The notes under the pieces are model-generated. The model had not been told where the DNA came from. It saw nothing but the letters and a program-made list of their open reading frames with translations, and ran no database searches. A DNA stretch of 64,000 nt from Labrys okinawensis (GTDB lineage: Bacteria; Pseudomonadota; Alphaproteobacteria; Rhizobiales; Labraceae). Position numbers and translations under genes: made by a program. The DNA lies in NCBI RefSeq assembly GCF_002982075.1, contig NZ_PUEJ01000010.1:62001-126000 (forward strand), written 5' to 3'. The number at the start of each line of letters is the position of its first letter. Within the stretch, counting starts at the first letter, position 1. Positions 27,416-36,539 of the stretch are shown here, piece by piece.

Positions 27416-28363
27416 ATGACAAAGCCAGCTCCAGCGACGTATCCGCACCGCCACCTCCTCGGCATAGAAGGCCTGACGGAGAGCGACATCATCAGCCTGC
27501 TCGACGAAGCCGACGAGCACATCGCCTTCAACAGGCAGGTCGAGAAGAAATCATCCGCCTTGCGCGGGCGGACCCAGATCAACCTGTTCTTCGAGCCCTC
27601 GACGCGCACCCAGTCCTCCTTCGAACTGGCAGGCAAGCGTCTCGGGGCAGACGTAATGAACATGTCGGTCGGCTCGTCCTCGGTGAAGAAGGGCGAGACG
27701 TTGATCGACACGGCGGTGACCCTCAACGCGATGCGGCCCGATGTGATCGTGGTGCGCCATAACCAGGCTGGCGCCGTGCATCTCCTGGCGCGAAAAGTCG
27801 ATTGCGCCGTGGTCAACGCCGGGGATGGCGCCCACGAACATCCGACCCAGGCCCTGCTCGATGCCCTCACCATCCGCCGCAACAAGGGGCGGATTGCCGG
27901 GCTGACGGTGGCGATCTGTGGCGACATCCTGCATTCGCGCGTCGCCCGCTCCAACATCCTGCTGCTCGGCACGCTTGGTGCCCGCGTGCGCCTGATCGCC
28001 CCCTCCACCCTGTTGCCGGCCGGCATCGACCGCTTCGGCGTCGAGATCCACAGGGACATGAAGGAAGGCCTGGATAACGCCGACATCGTGATGATGCTGC
28101 GCCTCCAGCGCGAGCGCATGGCCGGCGCCTTCATCCCATCCACCAAGGAATATTTCCGCTATTTCGGGCTGGACGAGGAAAAGCTCAGTCATGCCAAGCC
28201 GGATGCGCTGGTGATGCATCCGGGCCCGATGAATCGCGGAGTGGAGATCGATACCGCCGTCGCGGATGGCGCGCAGTCGCTCATCCGTGAGCAGGTGGAA
28301 GCGGGCGTCGCCGTCCGCATGGCCGTGCTCGAAGCGCTCGCCCGCAACCTGCCGAATGCCTGA
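27416..28363 (+). CDS. pyrB: Aspartate carbamoyltransferase catalytic subunit
   Basis: 315 aa from the ATG at 27416; an ATG five codons earlier is equally possible and neither has a strong ribosome site. Carbamoyl-phosphate binding residues are in FFEPSTRTQSSFE, aspartate-loop Lys in SSSVKKGET, then VVRHNQAGAVH, GDGAHEHPTQALLDA and a late MHPGPMNRGVEI. It condenses carbamoyl phosphate and aspartate in pyrimidine synthesis. It is followed 12 bp later by the dihydroorotase-like gene. No regulatory pyrI is present, so the partner is likely the pyrC-like protein. Confidence 0.96.
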   Translation: MTKPAPATYPHRHLLGIEGLTESDIISLLDEADEHIAFNRQVEKKSSALRGRTQINLFFEPSTRTQSSFELAGKRLGADVMNMSVGSSSVKKGETLIDTAVTLNAMRPDVIVVRHNQAGAVHLLARKVDCAVVNAGDGAHEHPTQALLDALTIRRNKGRIAGLTVAICGDILHSRVARSNILLLGTLGARVRLIAPSTLLPAGIDRFGVEIHRDMKEGLDNADIVMMLRLQRERMAGAFIPSTKEYFRYFGLDEEKLSHAKPDALVMHPGPMNRGVEIDTAVADGAQSLIREQVEAGVAVRMAVLEALARNLPNA

Positions 28364-28375
28364 GGGGAAAATCCG

Positions 28376-29674
28376 TTGAATAGTGCTCGCCCTCTGCTTC
28401 TGGCCAATGCCCTCCTGACCGATCCCGCCGCCCGCAGCCAGCAGCGCGGCGGCCTGCTGATTCGCGACGGCGTCATCGCCGATATCGGACCCCACCTCAC
28501 CGCCGGTGTCGTTGGCCCGGATATTGCCGTCATCGACTGCGAAGGCCAGATCCTCGCACCTGGCCTCATCGACATGCGGGCCGTGACGGGCGAACCAGGC
28601 GCCGAGCATCGCGAAACGCTCGCTACCGCCTCTCAAGCCGCAGCCGCCGGCGGTGTCACCACCATCGTGTGCACGCCTGAAACCCATCCGCCGATCGACG
28701 ATCCCGCCGTGGTCGATTTCGTGCTGCGCCGCGCCCGCGACACCGCCATCGTGCATGTCCATGCCATGGCGGCGCTGACCAAGGGTCTGGCCGGCCAGGA
28801 GATGACCGAAATCGGCCTGCTCGGCGAGGCCGGCGCCCTGGCCTTCACCGACGGCGCACGCAGCGTGATGAATGCGCGCGTGATGCGCCGGGCGTTGACC
28901 TATGCGCGCGATTTCGACGCCCTCATCATCCATCACACCCAGGACAAGGACCTGGCCGGCGACGGGGTGATGAACGAGGGCGAATTTGCCAGCCGCCTCG
29001 GCCTGCCCGGCATCCCCGCCGAGGCCGAGGCAATGCTGCTGGAGCGGGACATGCGCCTGGTCGCCCTGACCGGCGGGCGTTATCACGCCGCCACCGTCAC
29101 CTGCCGCGCCTCCCTGAACGTATTGCGCCGGGCCAAGCAGGACGGGCTCAACGTCACCGCCTCGACCTCGATCAACCACGTCACTCTCAACGAGAACGAC
29201 ATCGACGGCTTCCGTACCTTCTGCAAGGTCTCGCCGCCGCTGCGCCATGAGGATGACCGCTTGGCCCTGGTGCAGGCCATCAAGGACGGGCTGGTCGACG
29301 CGATCGTCTCCGATCACAACCCCCAGGACGTCGAGACCAAGCGCCAGCCCTTCGCCGAGGCGGCCGACGGCGCCATCGGCCTGGAGACCATGCTCTCGGC
29401 GGGACTTCGCCTGGTACATGACGGTTCGCTCGACCTGATCGGCCTGCTGCGCGCCCTATCGACCCGCCCCGCCGAGATCCTGCGCCTGCCCGGCGGCACA
29501 CTGGGCAAGGGGGCCGGCGCGGACATCATCGTCTTCGATCCCGACGTGCCCTTCGTGCTCGACGCGGCCAAGCTGCGCTCGCGCTGCAAGAACTCCCCCT
29601 TCGACGAAGCCCGCCTCAGCGGCCTGGTTTCGCGGACCTTCGTTTCTGGCAAGCAGGTGTTCGAGCGGAGCTGA
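28376..29674 (+). CDS. pyrC: Dihydroorotase-like protein, probably non-catalytic (PyrC'/PyrX type)
   Basis: 432 aa from a TTG at 28376 with GAGGGGA upstream. The amidohydrolase fold is clear (LAPGLIDMRA, AAAGGVTTIVCTP, SDHNPQD, GADIIVFDP). Active class I dihydroorotases have an HxH zinc pair in D-x-H-x-H/L-R. Here the spot reads DMRAVTGEPG, without either His, and the late DHAPH motif is DHNPQ. This matches the inactive PyrC' subunits that hold PyrB together in Pseudomonas and relatives. A true dihydroorotase should exist elsewhere in the genome. Confidence 0.88.
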   Translation: MNSARPLLLANALLTDPAARSQQRGGLLIRDGVIADIGPHLTAGVVGPDIAVIDCEGQILAPGLIDMRAVTGEPGAEHRETLATASQAAAAGGVTTIVCTPETHPPIDDPAVVDFVLRRARDTAIVHVHAMAALTKGLAGQEMTEIGLLGEAGALAFTDGARSVMNARVMRRALTYARDFDALIIHHTQDKDLAGDGVMNEGEFASRLGLPGIPAEAEAMLLERDMRLVALTGGRYHAATVTCRASLNVLRRAKQDGLNVTASTSINHVTLNENDIDGFRTFCKVSPPLRHEDDRLALVQAIKDGLVDAIVSDHNPQDVETKRQPFAEAADGAIGLETMLSAGLRLVHDGSLDLIGLLRALSTRPAEILRLPGGTLGKGAGADIIVFDPDVPFVLDAAKLRSRCKNSPFDEARLSGLVSRTFVSGKQVFERS

Positions 29675-29791
29675 TACCAGCGTCCCCGCTTGGGAAAAGC
29701 CATGCAGGTCGCGTATTGCCCGACCTGGCGCTGCGAAGGCGGTCATTGGTATGCCGGTCTGAAGACCGGCACACCAGACCGCGCCCAGGCA

Positions 29792-30229
29792 TTATTCGTC
29801 GAAAGCCTGGTCCAAGGCCTGTTTCTGCGCCGCGCTGGGCGCGCCCAGATAGACCGGCTTGTCGCCGTCGCGGACCTCCGCCCAGGCCCGGCGGCCATCC
29901 GCCGTGAACAGGAAGACGCTGCCATATTCGGCACAGGTCACGTTGGTCGGGCAGACCATGGCGACGCGATAGGGAGAACCGTCGACATTCACCTGCTTGG
30001 AACCGAAGGTCATGTAGTCGCCCTTGCGCCTGAGGACGTCGGACAGATAGTCGGGAACGGGCGACAATTCCTTCAGCAGGGCACTATAGGCACCCTTGTA
30101 GGGCTGGGCCTTCACCAGCCTGTCCAGGGCGGGAAACTCCTTTTCGACCTGCTCGTTATAGGTCGGCTGCTGCGCGAGGGCAGCGCCGGCAAACGCGAGG
30201 AACAGGGCCGAAGCCACGATGGCACGCAT
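29792..30229 (-). CDS. Ivy-like lysozyme inhibitor, exported
   Basis: 145 aa with a signal peptide (MRAIVASALFLAFAGAALAQ). The mature domain contains the paired-Cys loop CPTNVTCAEY followed by FLFTADGRRAWAEVRDG, which matches the C-x-x-x-x-x-C and S-x-DG-x-A-W-A pattern of the Ivy family (inhibitor of vertebrate C-type lysozyme). These periplasmic proteins protect peptidoglycan from lysozyme and lytic transglycosylases. It is a single gene, opposite to and 117 bp after pyrC. The family call rests on short motifs only. Confidence 0.65.
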   Translation of the reverse strand: MRAIVASALFLAFAGAALAQQPTYNEQVEKEFPALDRLVKAQPYKGAYSALLKELSPVPDYLSDVLRRKGDYMTFGSKQVNVDGSPYRVAMVCPTNVTCAEYGSVFLFTADGRRAWAEVRDGDKPVYLGAPSAAQKQALDQAFDE

Positions 30230-30296
30230 TCAAATCTCCTTCAGTCGGCCGTCCCGCACATGCGGCCTGCGCTGGAGCAAAGCGCGTTCACATGCG

Positions 30297-30385
30297 AACG
30301 CTTGTTTGCCCTAGCTCTTAACTCTTTGTTCCGACGCGTCTTTGCGATTCTCGGTGATTCCGGGAAATAACAAAACGCTTTAGCG
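30297..30385 (-). repeat. Dispersed intergenic element, copy B (Ivy-like to plsY gap)
   Basis: On the minus strand it reads CTAAAGCGTTTTGT, about 25 nt of imperfect palindrome, then CGCAAAGACGCGTCGGAACAA, AGAGTTAAGAG and finally AAACAAGCGTT. The ends are nearly identical to copy A at 9.2 kb, and ACAAAGAGTTA is shared with copy D at 52.6 kb. It lies in the 356-bp gap before plsY, which otherwise shows nothing recognisable. Confidence 0.65.
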
Positions 30386-30585
30386 TCATACAGCATTGAA
30401 CCAGCTCGGCACATGGGGAAAGCCTTAGCGTGCTCCCGGGTCATCGCAATCTGGTGCCCATCAAAGGCTGAGGAAAACTCCTTCACCGACACCTCACCCC
30501 GCGTGTCGATGAAAATTTTCGTGGCCGGGCCTTGGTCAGTGGCGATAGTGTGCGGCACGGACTTTTCCTTCAAAGCGAGCTGCCG

Positions 30586-31191
30586 ATGTTTGCCGACCTG
30601 ACCCTGACGACGACGCTGGCGGCGCTGCTGCTCGGCTATCTTCTCGGGTCGATCCCCTTTGGCCTGATTCTCACCCGCGTGGCAGGGCTGGGTGATATCC
30701 GCGCCATCGGCTCGGGCAATATCGGCACCACCAACGTCCTGCGCACCGGCCGCAAGGATCTGGCGGCGGCTACCCTGATCCTCGACGCTCTCAAAGGCAC
30801 GGCCGCCGTGCTGCTCGCCCGCCATTTCTGGGGGGATGGGGCCGCCGTCGTCGCCGGGCTCGCCGCCTTTGTCGGCCATCTCTTCCCGATCTGGCTGAAA
30901 TTCAAGGGCGGCAAGGGGGTCGCGACCTATCTCGGACTGCTCGCCGCCTTCGCCTGGCCCATCGCCATTTTTTTCGCACTGGTCTGGGTCCTGGTGGCCT
31001 TCACCACCCGCTATTCTTCCGCCTCCGCCCTGACCGCCAGTCTGCTGAGCCCGATCGGGCTGTTGCTGATGGGCTACCAGCGTGAAGCCCTGCTCTTTGC
31101 CGTCCTCTCGGCGGTCCTCTGGGTGATGCACCGCGCCAATATCGGCCGCCTCCTCAATGGCACGGAGAGCCGCATCGGAAAGAAGGCGTGA
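30586..31191 (+). CDS. plsY: Glycerol-3-phosphate acyltransferase PlsY
   Basis: 201 aa from the ATG at 30586. An integral membrane enzyme with five or more helices. The three catalytic loops are visible: GSIPFGLIL, GSGNIGTTNVLR and GHLFPIWLKFKGGKGVAT. It acylates glycerol-3-phosphate with acyl-phosphate, the first step of phospholipid synthesis. Its stop overlaps the GTG of dprA by 4 bp (GTGA), so the two are translationally coupled. The plsY-dprA-topA order is common in Hyphomicrobiales. Confidence 0.96.
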   Translation: MFADLTLTTTLAALLLGYLLGSIPFGLILTRVAGLGDIRAIGSGNIGTTNVLRTGRKDLAAATLILDALKGTAAVLLARHFWGDGAAVVAGLAAFVGHLFPIWLKFKGGKGVATYLGLLAAFAWPIAIFFALVWVLVAFTTRYSSASALTASLLSPIGLLLMGYQREALLFAVLSAVLWVMHRANIGRLLNGTESRIGKKA

Positions 31192-32330
31192 CGTCGCCAG
31201 GCTCAGTCCTTCCGGATGAAGAAAAGCTGGATTGGCTGCGCCTGATCCGCTGCGACGGCATTGGCCCCGTCAGCTTCAAGGGCCTCCTGGAAAGCCACGG
31301 CTCCGCCCGCGCGGTGATCGAAGCCTTGCCGGAGATCGCCAGGCGCAGCGGCCGAGCCCTCAAGCTGCCATCCGAGGCCAGCCTCCAGCGCGAATTGCAG
31401 GCCATGGCTGCCCTTGGCGCCCGCTTCGTGGCCATGGGCGAAGCGGATTACCCCGTCTCCCTGGCCGCTATCGATTCGGCTCCGCCCCTCCTCGCCGCCT
31501 GGGGTTCGCTCGCTCCCTTGTCCCGGCCGATGGTCGCTATCGTGGGCGCCCGCAATGCCTCCGCACTCGGACGCCGATTCGCTGCTGCAATGGCGAGCGA
31601 ACTCGCCAATGCCGGCTTCACCGTGGTTTCCGGCCTGGCACGCGGGATCGATGAAGCGGCCCATAGCGCGACGATCGGAAACGGCACCGTCGCCGTGGTC
31701 GGCGGCGGGCTCGGCAATATCTATCCTCCCCAGCACCTACAGCTCGCACGGGACATCGGCCAGGCGGGCTGCGTCCTGTCCGAAATGCCGTTCGACTGGG
31801 TGGCGACCGCACGTGATTTTCCCAAACGAAACCGTATCGTTTCGGGCCTGTCGCTTGGCGTGGTGATCATCGAGGCCGCCGCGCGTTCCGGCTCTCTCAT
31901 CACCGCCCGCCTGGCTTTGGAACAGGGGCGGGAACTGATGGCAGTCCCGGGCTCCCCACTCGACCCGCGCAACGAAGGCAGCAACAAATTGCTGCGCGAG
32001 GGTGCCGTCCTGGTCCGGCATGCCGGCGACGTGCTGGAAGCCCTTGCGCCACTGGTCGAGCGCCCGGTAGCGCCGCCGCGGCGACCCGTTCAACCTCGTT
32101 TCAATTTCGAGCCCCCCTCCTCCGAAGCCCCTCCCACCCCACCGTTCGCCTCGACGGGCGACCCCGACCAGAATCGGCTGATCGCCGTGCTCGGTCCCTC
32201 GCCCGTGGCTATGGATGAGCTGGTGCGCGCCAGCGGCCTCGATGCCCGGCGGGTTCAGCTCGCTTTGCTGGAGCTCGATATGTCGGGACGGATCGAACGG
32301 CACGGCAACGGCATGGTGTCGCTGTTGTAA
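31188..32330 (+). CDS. dprA: DNA processing protein DprA (Smf)
   Basis: 380 aa, GTG start overlapping plsY. An N-terminal helix-hairpin-helix-like region (LIRCDGIGPVSFKGLLE) is followed by the Rossmann fold: AIVGARNAS, VVSGLARGIDEAAHSATI, the FPKRNRIVSGLS loop, and EAAARSGSLITARLALEQGRE. After a Pro-rich linker a C-terminal winged helix (DELVRASGLDARRVQLALLELDMSG) is present. DprA loads RecA onto incoming single-stranded DNA in transformation. Next is a 262-bp AT-richer gap before topA that likely holds its promoter. Confidence 0.95.
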   Translation: MTSPGSVLPDEEKLDWLRLIRCDGIGPVSFKGLLESHGSARAVIEALPEIARRSGRALKLPSEASLQRELQAMAALGARFVAMGEADYPVSLAAIDSAPPLLAAWGSLAPLSRPMVAIVGARNASALGRRFAAAMASELANAGFTVVSGLARGIDEAAHSATIGNGTVAVVGGGLGNIYPPQHLQLARDIGQAGCVLSEMPFDWVATARDFPKRNRIVSGLSLGVVIIEAAARSGSLITARLALEQGRELMAVPGSPLDPRNEGSNKLLREGAVLVRHAGDVLEALAPLVERPVAPPRRPVQPRFNFEPPSSEAPPTPPFASTGDPDQNRLIAVLGPSPVAMDELVRASGLDARRVQLALLELDMSGRIERHGNGMVSLL

Positions 32331-32592
32331 GCCGCTCGGTCGAATTGACTTACCTTCGCCTTTTGCCCATCTTGCCGCCGCCTTGGTGGTTGCAACACCG
32401 CCTGATCCGACAAATGCGCCGGTTTGCAATTTTCGGATTTACCCTTATTTGGCAGTTAGTCGACGGCTCCAGGACGCCTATTCGCGCCGAAAGCCGGACG
32501 GCCTGCTCGTTTCCATGCCCTGTTTGGCCGGCCACCAAGGTGAGCTCCTGGCAGGGAAGATTTCGTTTTCCGCGTAGTGAACGGCCCGCCCC

Positions 32593-35229
32593 ATGCCTGT
32601 CGTCATCGTTGAGTCGCCTGCCAAAGCACAGACGATCAACAAATATCTCGGTTCCAACTACCAGGTGATCGCCTCCTATGGTCACGTGCGCGACCTGCCG
32701 GCCAAGGACGGTTCGGTGGAGCCCGACGCCGATTTCGCCATGGTGTGGGAAAACGATGCCAAGGCCGGCAAGCGCCTGTCCGACATCGCCAGGGCGGTGA
32801 AGGAGAGCGACAAGCTCATTCTGGCAACCGACCCCGACCGCGAGGGCGAGGCGATCTCCTGGCACGTCCTGGAGATCCTGCGCCAGAAGCGCGCCATCAA
32901 GGACATTCCTGTCGAACGTGTGACCTTCAACGCCATCACCAAGGATGCGGTGCTGAAGGCCATGAAGGCACCGCGCGAGATCGACGAAGGCCTGGTCGAT
33001 GCCTATCTCGCCCGCCGGGCCCTCGACTATCTCGTCGGCTTCCGCCTGTCGCCGGTGCTCTGGCGCAAACTGCCGGGCGCCCGCTCAGCCGGACGCGTTC
33101 AATCGGTAGCCCTGCGCCTGGTCTGCGACCGGGAACTGGAGATCGAGCGCTTCGTCGCCCGCGAATATTGGTCCCTCGTCGCTACGCTCGCCACGCCGCG
33201 CGGCGATCTGTTCGAGGCTCGCCTCGTCGGGGCCGACGGCCAGAAGATCCAGCGCCTCGACGTGGGCACGGAGAAGGAGGCGCTCGCCTTCCGGAACGCC
33301 CTCGATCGGGGCCATTATGTCGTCGCCAGCGTCGAGGCCAAGCCCGCCCGGCGCAATCCCTTCCCGCCCTTCACCACGTCGACGCTGCAGCAGGAGGCCA
33401 GCCGCAAGCTCGGCCTGTCGCCCAACCGAACCATGCAGATCGCCCAGCGTCTCTATGAAGGCGTGAACCTGAATGGCGAACAGGTCGGCCTGATCACCTA
33501 TATGCGTACCGATGGCGTCGACATGGCCCCGGAGGCCATCGCTGCCGTGCGCAGCATGATCGGCAAGAGCTATGCCCCGGGCTATTTGCCCGAAACGCCT
33601 CGCCGCTACACCACCAAGGCCAAGAACGCCCAGGAAGCCCACGAGGCGATCCGCCCGACCGATCCCTTCCGCACCCCCAAGGATGTCGCCCGCTTCCTCG
33701 ACAACGAGCAGGCCCGGCTCTACGAGTTGATCTGGAAGCGTACGATTGCCAGCCAGATGGCGTCCGCCGAGCTCGAGCGCACCACCGTCGACATCCTGGT
33801 CGAGTCCGGCGGCCGCAAGCTCGACCTGCGCGCGACGGGCCAGGTCGTCAAGTTCGACGGCTTCCTCACGCTCTACAATGAAGACCGCGACGATGATGGC
33901 GACGAGGAGGACGGCAAGCGCCTGCCCGCCATGTCGGCTGGCGAAACGCTCGACAAGAAATCGATCGCCGCTACCCAGCATTTCACCGAGCCGCCGCCGC
34001 GCTACAGCGAGGCAACGCTGATCAAGCGCATGGAGGAACTCGGTATCGGGCGGCCCTCGACTTATGCCGCGACGCTCGCCACGCTGCGGGATCGCGAATA
34101 TGTCTCTGTCGACAAGAAGCGCCTGAAGGCCGAGGACAAGGGCCGCCTCGTCACCGCCTTCCTCGAGAGCTTCTTCGCCCGTTACGTCGAATATGACTTC
34201 ACCGCCGCGTTGGAGGAAAAGCTCGACCGCATCTCCAACCACGAGCTCGACTGGAAGGAAGTCCTGCGCGATTTCTGGCGTGATTTCTCAGCCGCCATCG
34301 ACGGCACCAAGGAATTGCGCACCACCCAGGTGCTCGATGCCCTCAACGACCTGCTCGGTCCTCACATCTTCCCCGACCGGGGCGACGGCTCCAATCCGCG
34401 CCAATGCAAGGTGTGCGGTACCGGCACGCTCTCGCTCAAGCTCGGCAGGCAGGGTCCCTTCATCGGTTGCTCCAACTATCCCGAATGCCGTTACACCCGC
34501 AATTTCTCCGCCGGCGCCGGCGCGAATGGCGAGGCGGAAGGTGGCGGGGAGGCAGGCACGAAGAAGCTGGGGACCGATCCGGAAACCGGCCTCGACGTCA
34601 CGCTTCGCGACGGGCGTTTCGGTCCTTACGTCCAACTCGGCGAAGGCGACAAGCCCAAGCGTTCCAGCCTGCCGCGCGGCATGAGTGCCTCCGGCGTCGA
34701 CCTGGAGCGGGCATTGGCGTTGCTCTCTCTGCCCAGGGAAGTCGCCGTCCATCCGGATACGGGAAAGCCGATCCTGGTCAATATAGGCCGCTACGGTCCT
34801 TATGTTCAGCATGAGAAGACCTTTGCCAGCCTCGACAAGGACGACGACGTGCTCTCGATCGGCGCCAATCGGGCGGTCGACCTCATCCTCACCAAGGAGA
34901 GCGGCGGTGCAGGCCGCCGCTTCGGCGGCAGCGCCCCGGCCGGCCGGCCCCTCGGCGATTATCCCGGCGGCGGCAAGATCGAGGTCAAGCCTGGCCGCTA
35001 TGGCGCCTATGTCACCAATGGCAAGGTCAACGCCACCCTGCCCAAGGGTATGGAAGCCGATTCCATCACCCTCGAGCAGGCGATCGAGTTGATCGCCGCC
35101 AAGGCCGGCAAGGCACCGGCGGCCAAGAAGGCGCCAGCCAAGAAAGCCACCGCCGCCAAGAAGCCTGCCGCCAAGAAGGCAACCAAGGCAATCGTCGATT
35201 CCGACGAGGTGCCATTCGATACCGATTGA
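32593..35229 (+). CDS. topA: DNA topoisomerase I
   Basis: 878 aa, type IA enzyme that relaxes negative supercoils. The Toprim domain begins VVIVESPAKAQTINKYL and carries TDPDREGEAI. The catalytic Tyr lies in GLITYMRTDG, with PRRYTTKAKNAQEAHEAIRP downstream. A four-Cys zinc finger (CKVCGTGTL ... GCSNYPECRY) follows near residue 605, then two or more topo C-terminal repeats (GRFGPYVQ, GRYGPYVQ, GRYGAYV) and a Lys/Ala-rich tail of ~35 residues. The 34 bp after the stop lead straight into an IS110 element. Confidence 0.98.
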   Translation: MPVVIVESPAKAQTINKYLGSNYQVIASYGHVRDLPAKDGSVEPDADFAMVWENDAKAGKRLSDIARAVKESDKLILATDPDREGEAISWHVLEILRQKRAIKDIPVERVTFNAITKDAVLKAMKAPREIDEGLVDAYLARRALDYLVGFRLSPVLWRKLPGARSAGRVQSVALRLVCDRELEIERFVAREYWSLVATLATPRGDLFEARLVGADGQKIQRLDVGTEKEALAFRNALDRGHYVVASVEAKPARRNPFPPFTTSTLQQEASRKLGLSPNRTMQIAQRLYEGVNLNGEQVGLITYMRTDGVDMAPEAIAAVRSMIGKSYAPGYLPETPRRYTTKAKNAQEAHEAIRPTDPFRTPKDVARFLDNEQARLYELIWKRTIASQMASAELERTTVDILVESGGRKLDLRATGQVVKFDGFLTLYNEDRDDDGDEEDGKRLPAMSAGETLDKKSIAATQHFTEPPPRYSEATLIKRMEELGIGRPSTYAATLATLRDREYVSVDKKRLKAEDKGRLVTAFLESFFARYVEYDFTAALEEKLDRISNHELDWKEVLRDFWRDFSAAIDGTKELRTTQVLDALNDLLGPHIFPDRGDGSNPRQCKVCGTGTLSLKLGRQGPFIGCSNYPECRYTRNFSAGAGANGEAEGGGEAGTKKLGTDPETGLDVTLRDGRFGPYVQLGEGDKPKRSSLPRGMSASGVDLERALALLSLPREVAVHPDTGKPILVNIGRYGPYVQHEKTFASLDKDDDVLSIGANRAVDLILTKESGGAGRRFGGSAPAGRPLGDYPGGGKIEVKPGRYGAYVTNGKVNATLPKGMEADSITLEQAIELIAAKAGKAPAAKKAPAKKATAAKKPAAKKATKAIVDSDEVPFDTD

Positions 35230-35263
35230 GGCGGCGTTTCCGGCAACTGTAGTTGAGCGAGTG

Positions 35264-36199
35264 TCAGGCCTTGAACGGGGCCTGATCGCGCAAGATTGCA
35301 TTGAGAGTGATGAGGATCTTTCGGGCCAAGGCGATGAGAGCCAGTTTGGGCGGCTTTCCGGCTTGTCGCAGTGCGCGATAAGTTTGGGCGAAGTTGGATT
35401 TGGATCGGCTGGCTGAAACAGCAGCCATGTAGAGGGCCTGGCGCACGCGGCGTCTGCCGCCGATGACTTTGCGTGTGCCGCGCATGAGGCCGCTATCGCG
35501 ATTGAAGGGAGCCAGGCCTGCCAAGGCGGCGATGGTCTTGGGCGAGCGTTGGCCAAGTTCGGGCAGGAGAGCCAGCAGGGTCGTGGAAATGACCTTGCCG
35601 ATGCCTGGAGTGGAGCACATGAGTTGGCGCCTTTGCTCAAGGCTGTCATGGCGGGCAATGAGGCGAGTGATATGCTGGTCGAGGCTGGCAATGGCGGCCT
35701 CCAGCCAGGCGAGATGGTCCAGGAGGCTGTCGCGGATCTGGGCCATGTCGGCTTGAGCCAGGCGCGTCAGTTCCTGCTTGCGGGTGGCGACGAACTGGTC
35801 GCGGCGCTTGTGCAGCAAGGCCAGTTGCTGGCGGTGGGGATCATCGGCAGGGTCGGCTTGCAGGTTGAGGCACTGGGCCATGGCGGCGAGCATGCGGGCG
35901 TCGATGGCGTCGGTCTTGGCCAGCAGGCCGATGGACTTGGCAAAGTCGCGGGCACGGGCCGGATTGATGCGGACAAGGGACAGTTGCAGGCTGGCCAGAG
36001 CCGTACGCAACGGCCCATCATAAGGCCCGGTCGCTTCGAAGGCGACGAGCTTGATTGGATCGGCTCGCAAGCGCTCGAAAGTCGAGGTGATCGCCTGTGG
36101 GGTGTTGTCGATGCGCTCGACATGCTGGGTGGTGGCATTGAAAATATCGAGATGGTGTTTGGAGACATCGATCCCGATGAAGCCAGGGTGTATGATCAT
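35264..36199 (-). CDS. IS110-family transposase (DEDD recombinase)
   Basis: 311 aa, complete. The RuvC-like N-terminal domain has the DEDD residues in GIDVSKHHLDI, VAFEATGPYD and LLAKTDAIDARML. The C-terminal Tnp_20 domain has STPGIGKVISTTLLALLPE and ALAGLAPFNRDSG, where IS110 enzymes carry the catalytic Ser, followed by MRGTRKVIGGRRRVRQALYMAA. No frameshift or early stop is seen, so it may be active. It starts 34 bp past topA and reads toward it. Confidence 0.93.
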   Translation of the reverse strand: MIIHPGFIGIDVSKHHLDIFNATTQHVERIDNTPQAITSTFERLRADPIKLVAFEATGPYDGPLRTALASLQLSLVRINPARARDFAKSIGLLAKTDAIDARMLAAMAQCLNLQADPADDPHRQQLALLHKRRDQFVATRKQELTRLAQADMAQIRDSLLDHLAWLEAAIASLDQHITRLIARHDSLEQRRQLMCSTPGIGKVISTTLLALLPELGQRSPKTIAALAGLAPFNRDSGLMRGTRKVIGGRRRVRQALYMAAVSASRSKSNFAQTYRALRQAGKPPKLALIALARKILITLNAILRDQAPFKA

Positions 36200-36330
36200 C
36201 GCGCCTATCCCTGTGCTACGAGGTCCGGTGGTGCGGCCTCGATCAACTGTTCAGGTTGGGTACTCGAACGCGGGCGAGGACCAAGCCGGAAAACGGCCTT
36301 AACGGGCCGGGGTGCACACGGTCTCTCGCC
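36200..36330 (-). ncRNA. Candidate bridge RNA / left-end non-coding region of the IS110 element
   Basis: IS110-group elements encode a structured bridge RNA upstream of the transposase; the transposase here reads leftward, so this stretch is the expected place. On the minus strand it contains GGCCCGTTAAGGCC and CCGTTTTCCGG-type short stems and no ORF with coding character. The right boundary is uncertain, but the palindrome beginning at 36362 is probably outside the element. No loop-to-target complementarity was worked out. Confidence 0.4.
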
Positions 36331-36361
36331 CGCACCCATCCTGACACATTCCAACTACACA

Positions 36362-36440
36362 GGGTGCACGGGCATCTTGCCCGTTCTTCCTATTCTGCGA
36401 ATGCCGCGTTTCCAGGAACGGGCAAGATGCCCGCGCACCC
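36362..36440. repeat. Long palindromic element between IS110 and the DUF2259 gene
   Basis: Inverted repeat with 25-nt arms at 36362-36386 and 36416-36440, one mismatch and a 29-nt loop. The left arm begins GGGTGCACGGGCATCTTGCC and the right arm ends TGCCCGCGCACCC. A truncated look-alike (GGGTGCACACGG) lies at 36310. The arm and loop sizes match the element at 20883-20963, but the sequence is different. The rest of the 36200-36539 gap holds the IS110 left end and nothing else I recognise. Confidence 0.75.
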
Positions 36441-36539
36441 GGAATTCGCCATGCGGAGCGCCATCCTGTTCCGGCCGGCACTTTCCTCTGCTCGCCAACA
36501 ACTCTAGCTTGCCTGAGGCAAGCAAGCTGGAGGTGGGCT

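Noticed and set aside
27551..29419. 622-codon minus-strand frame opposite pyrB-pyrC
   Set aside because: Shadow of well-conserved genes; no motif or ribosome site.
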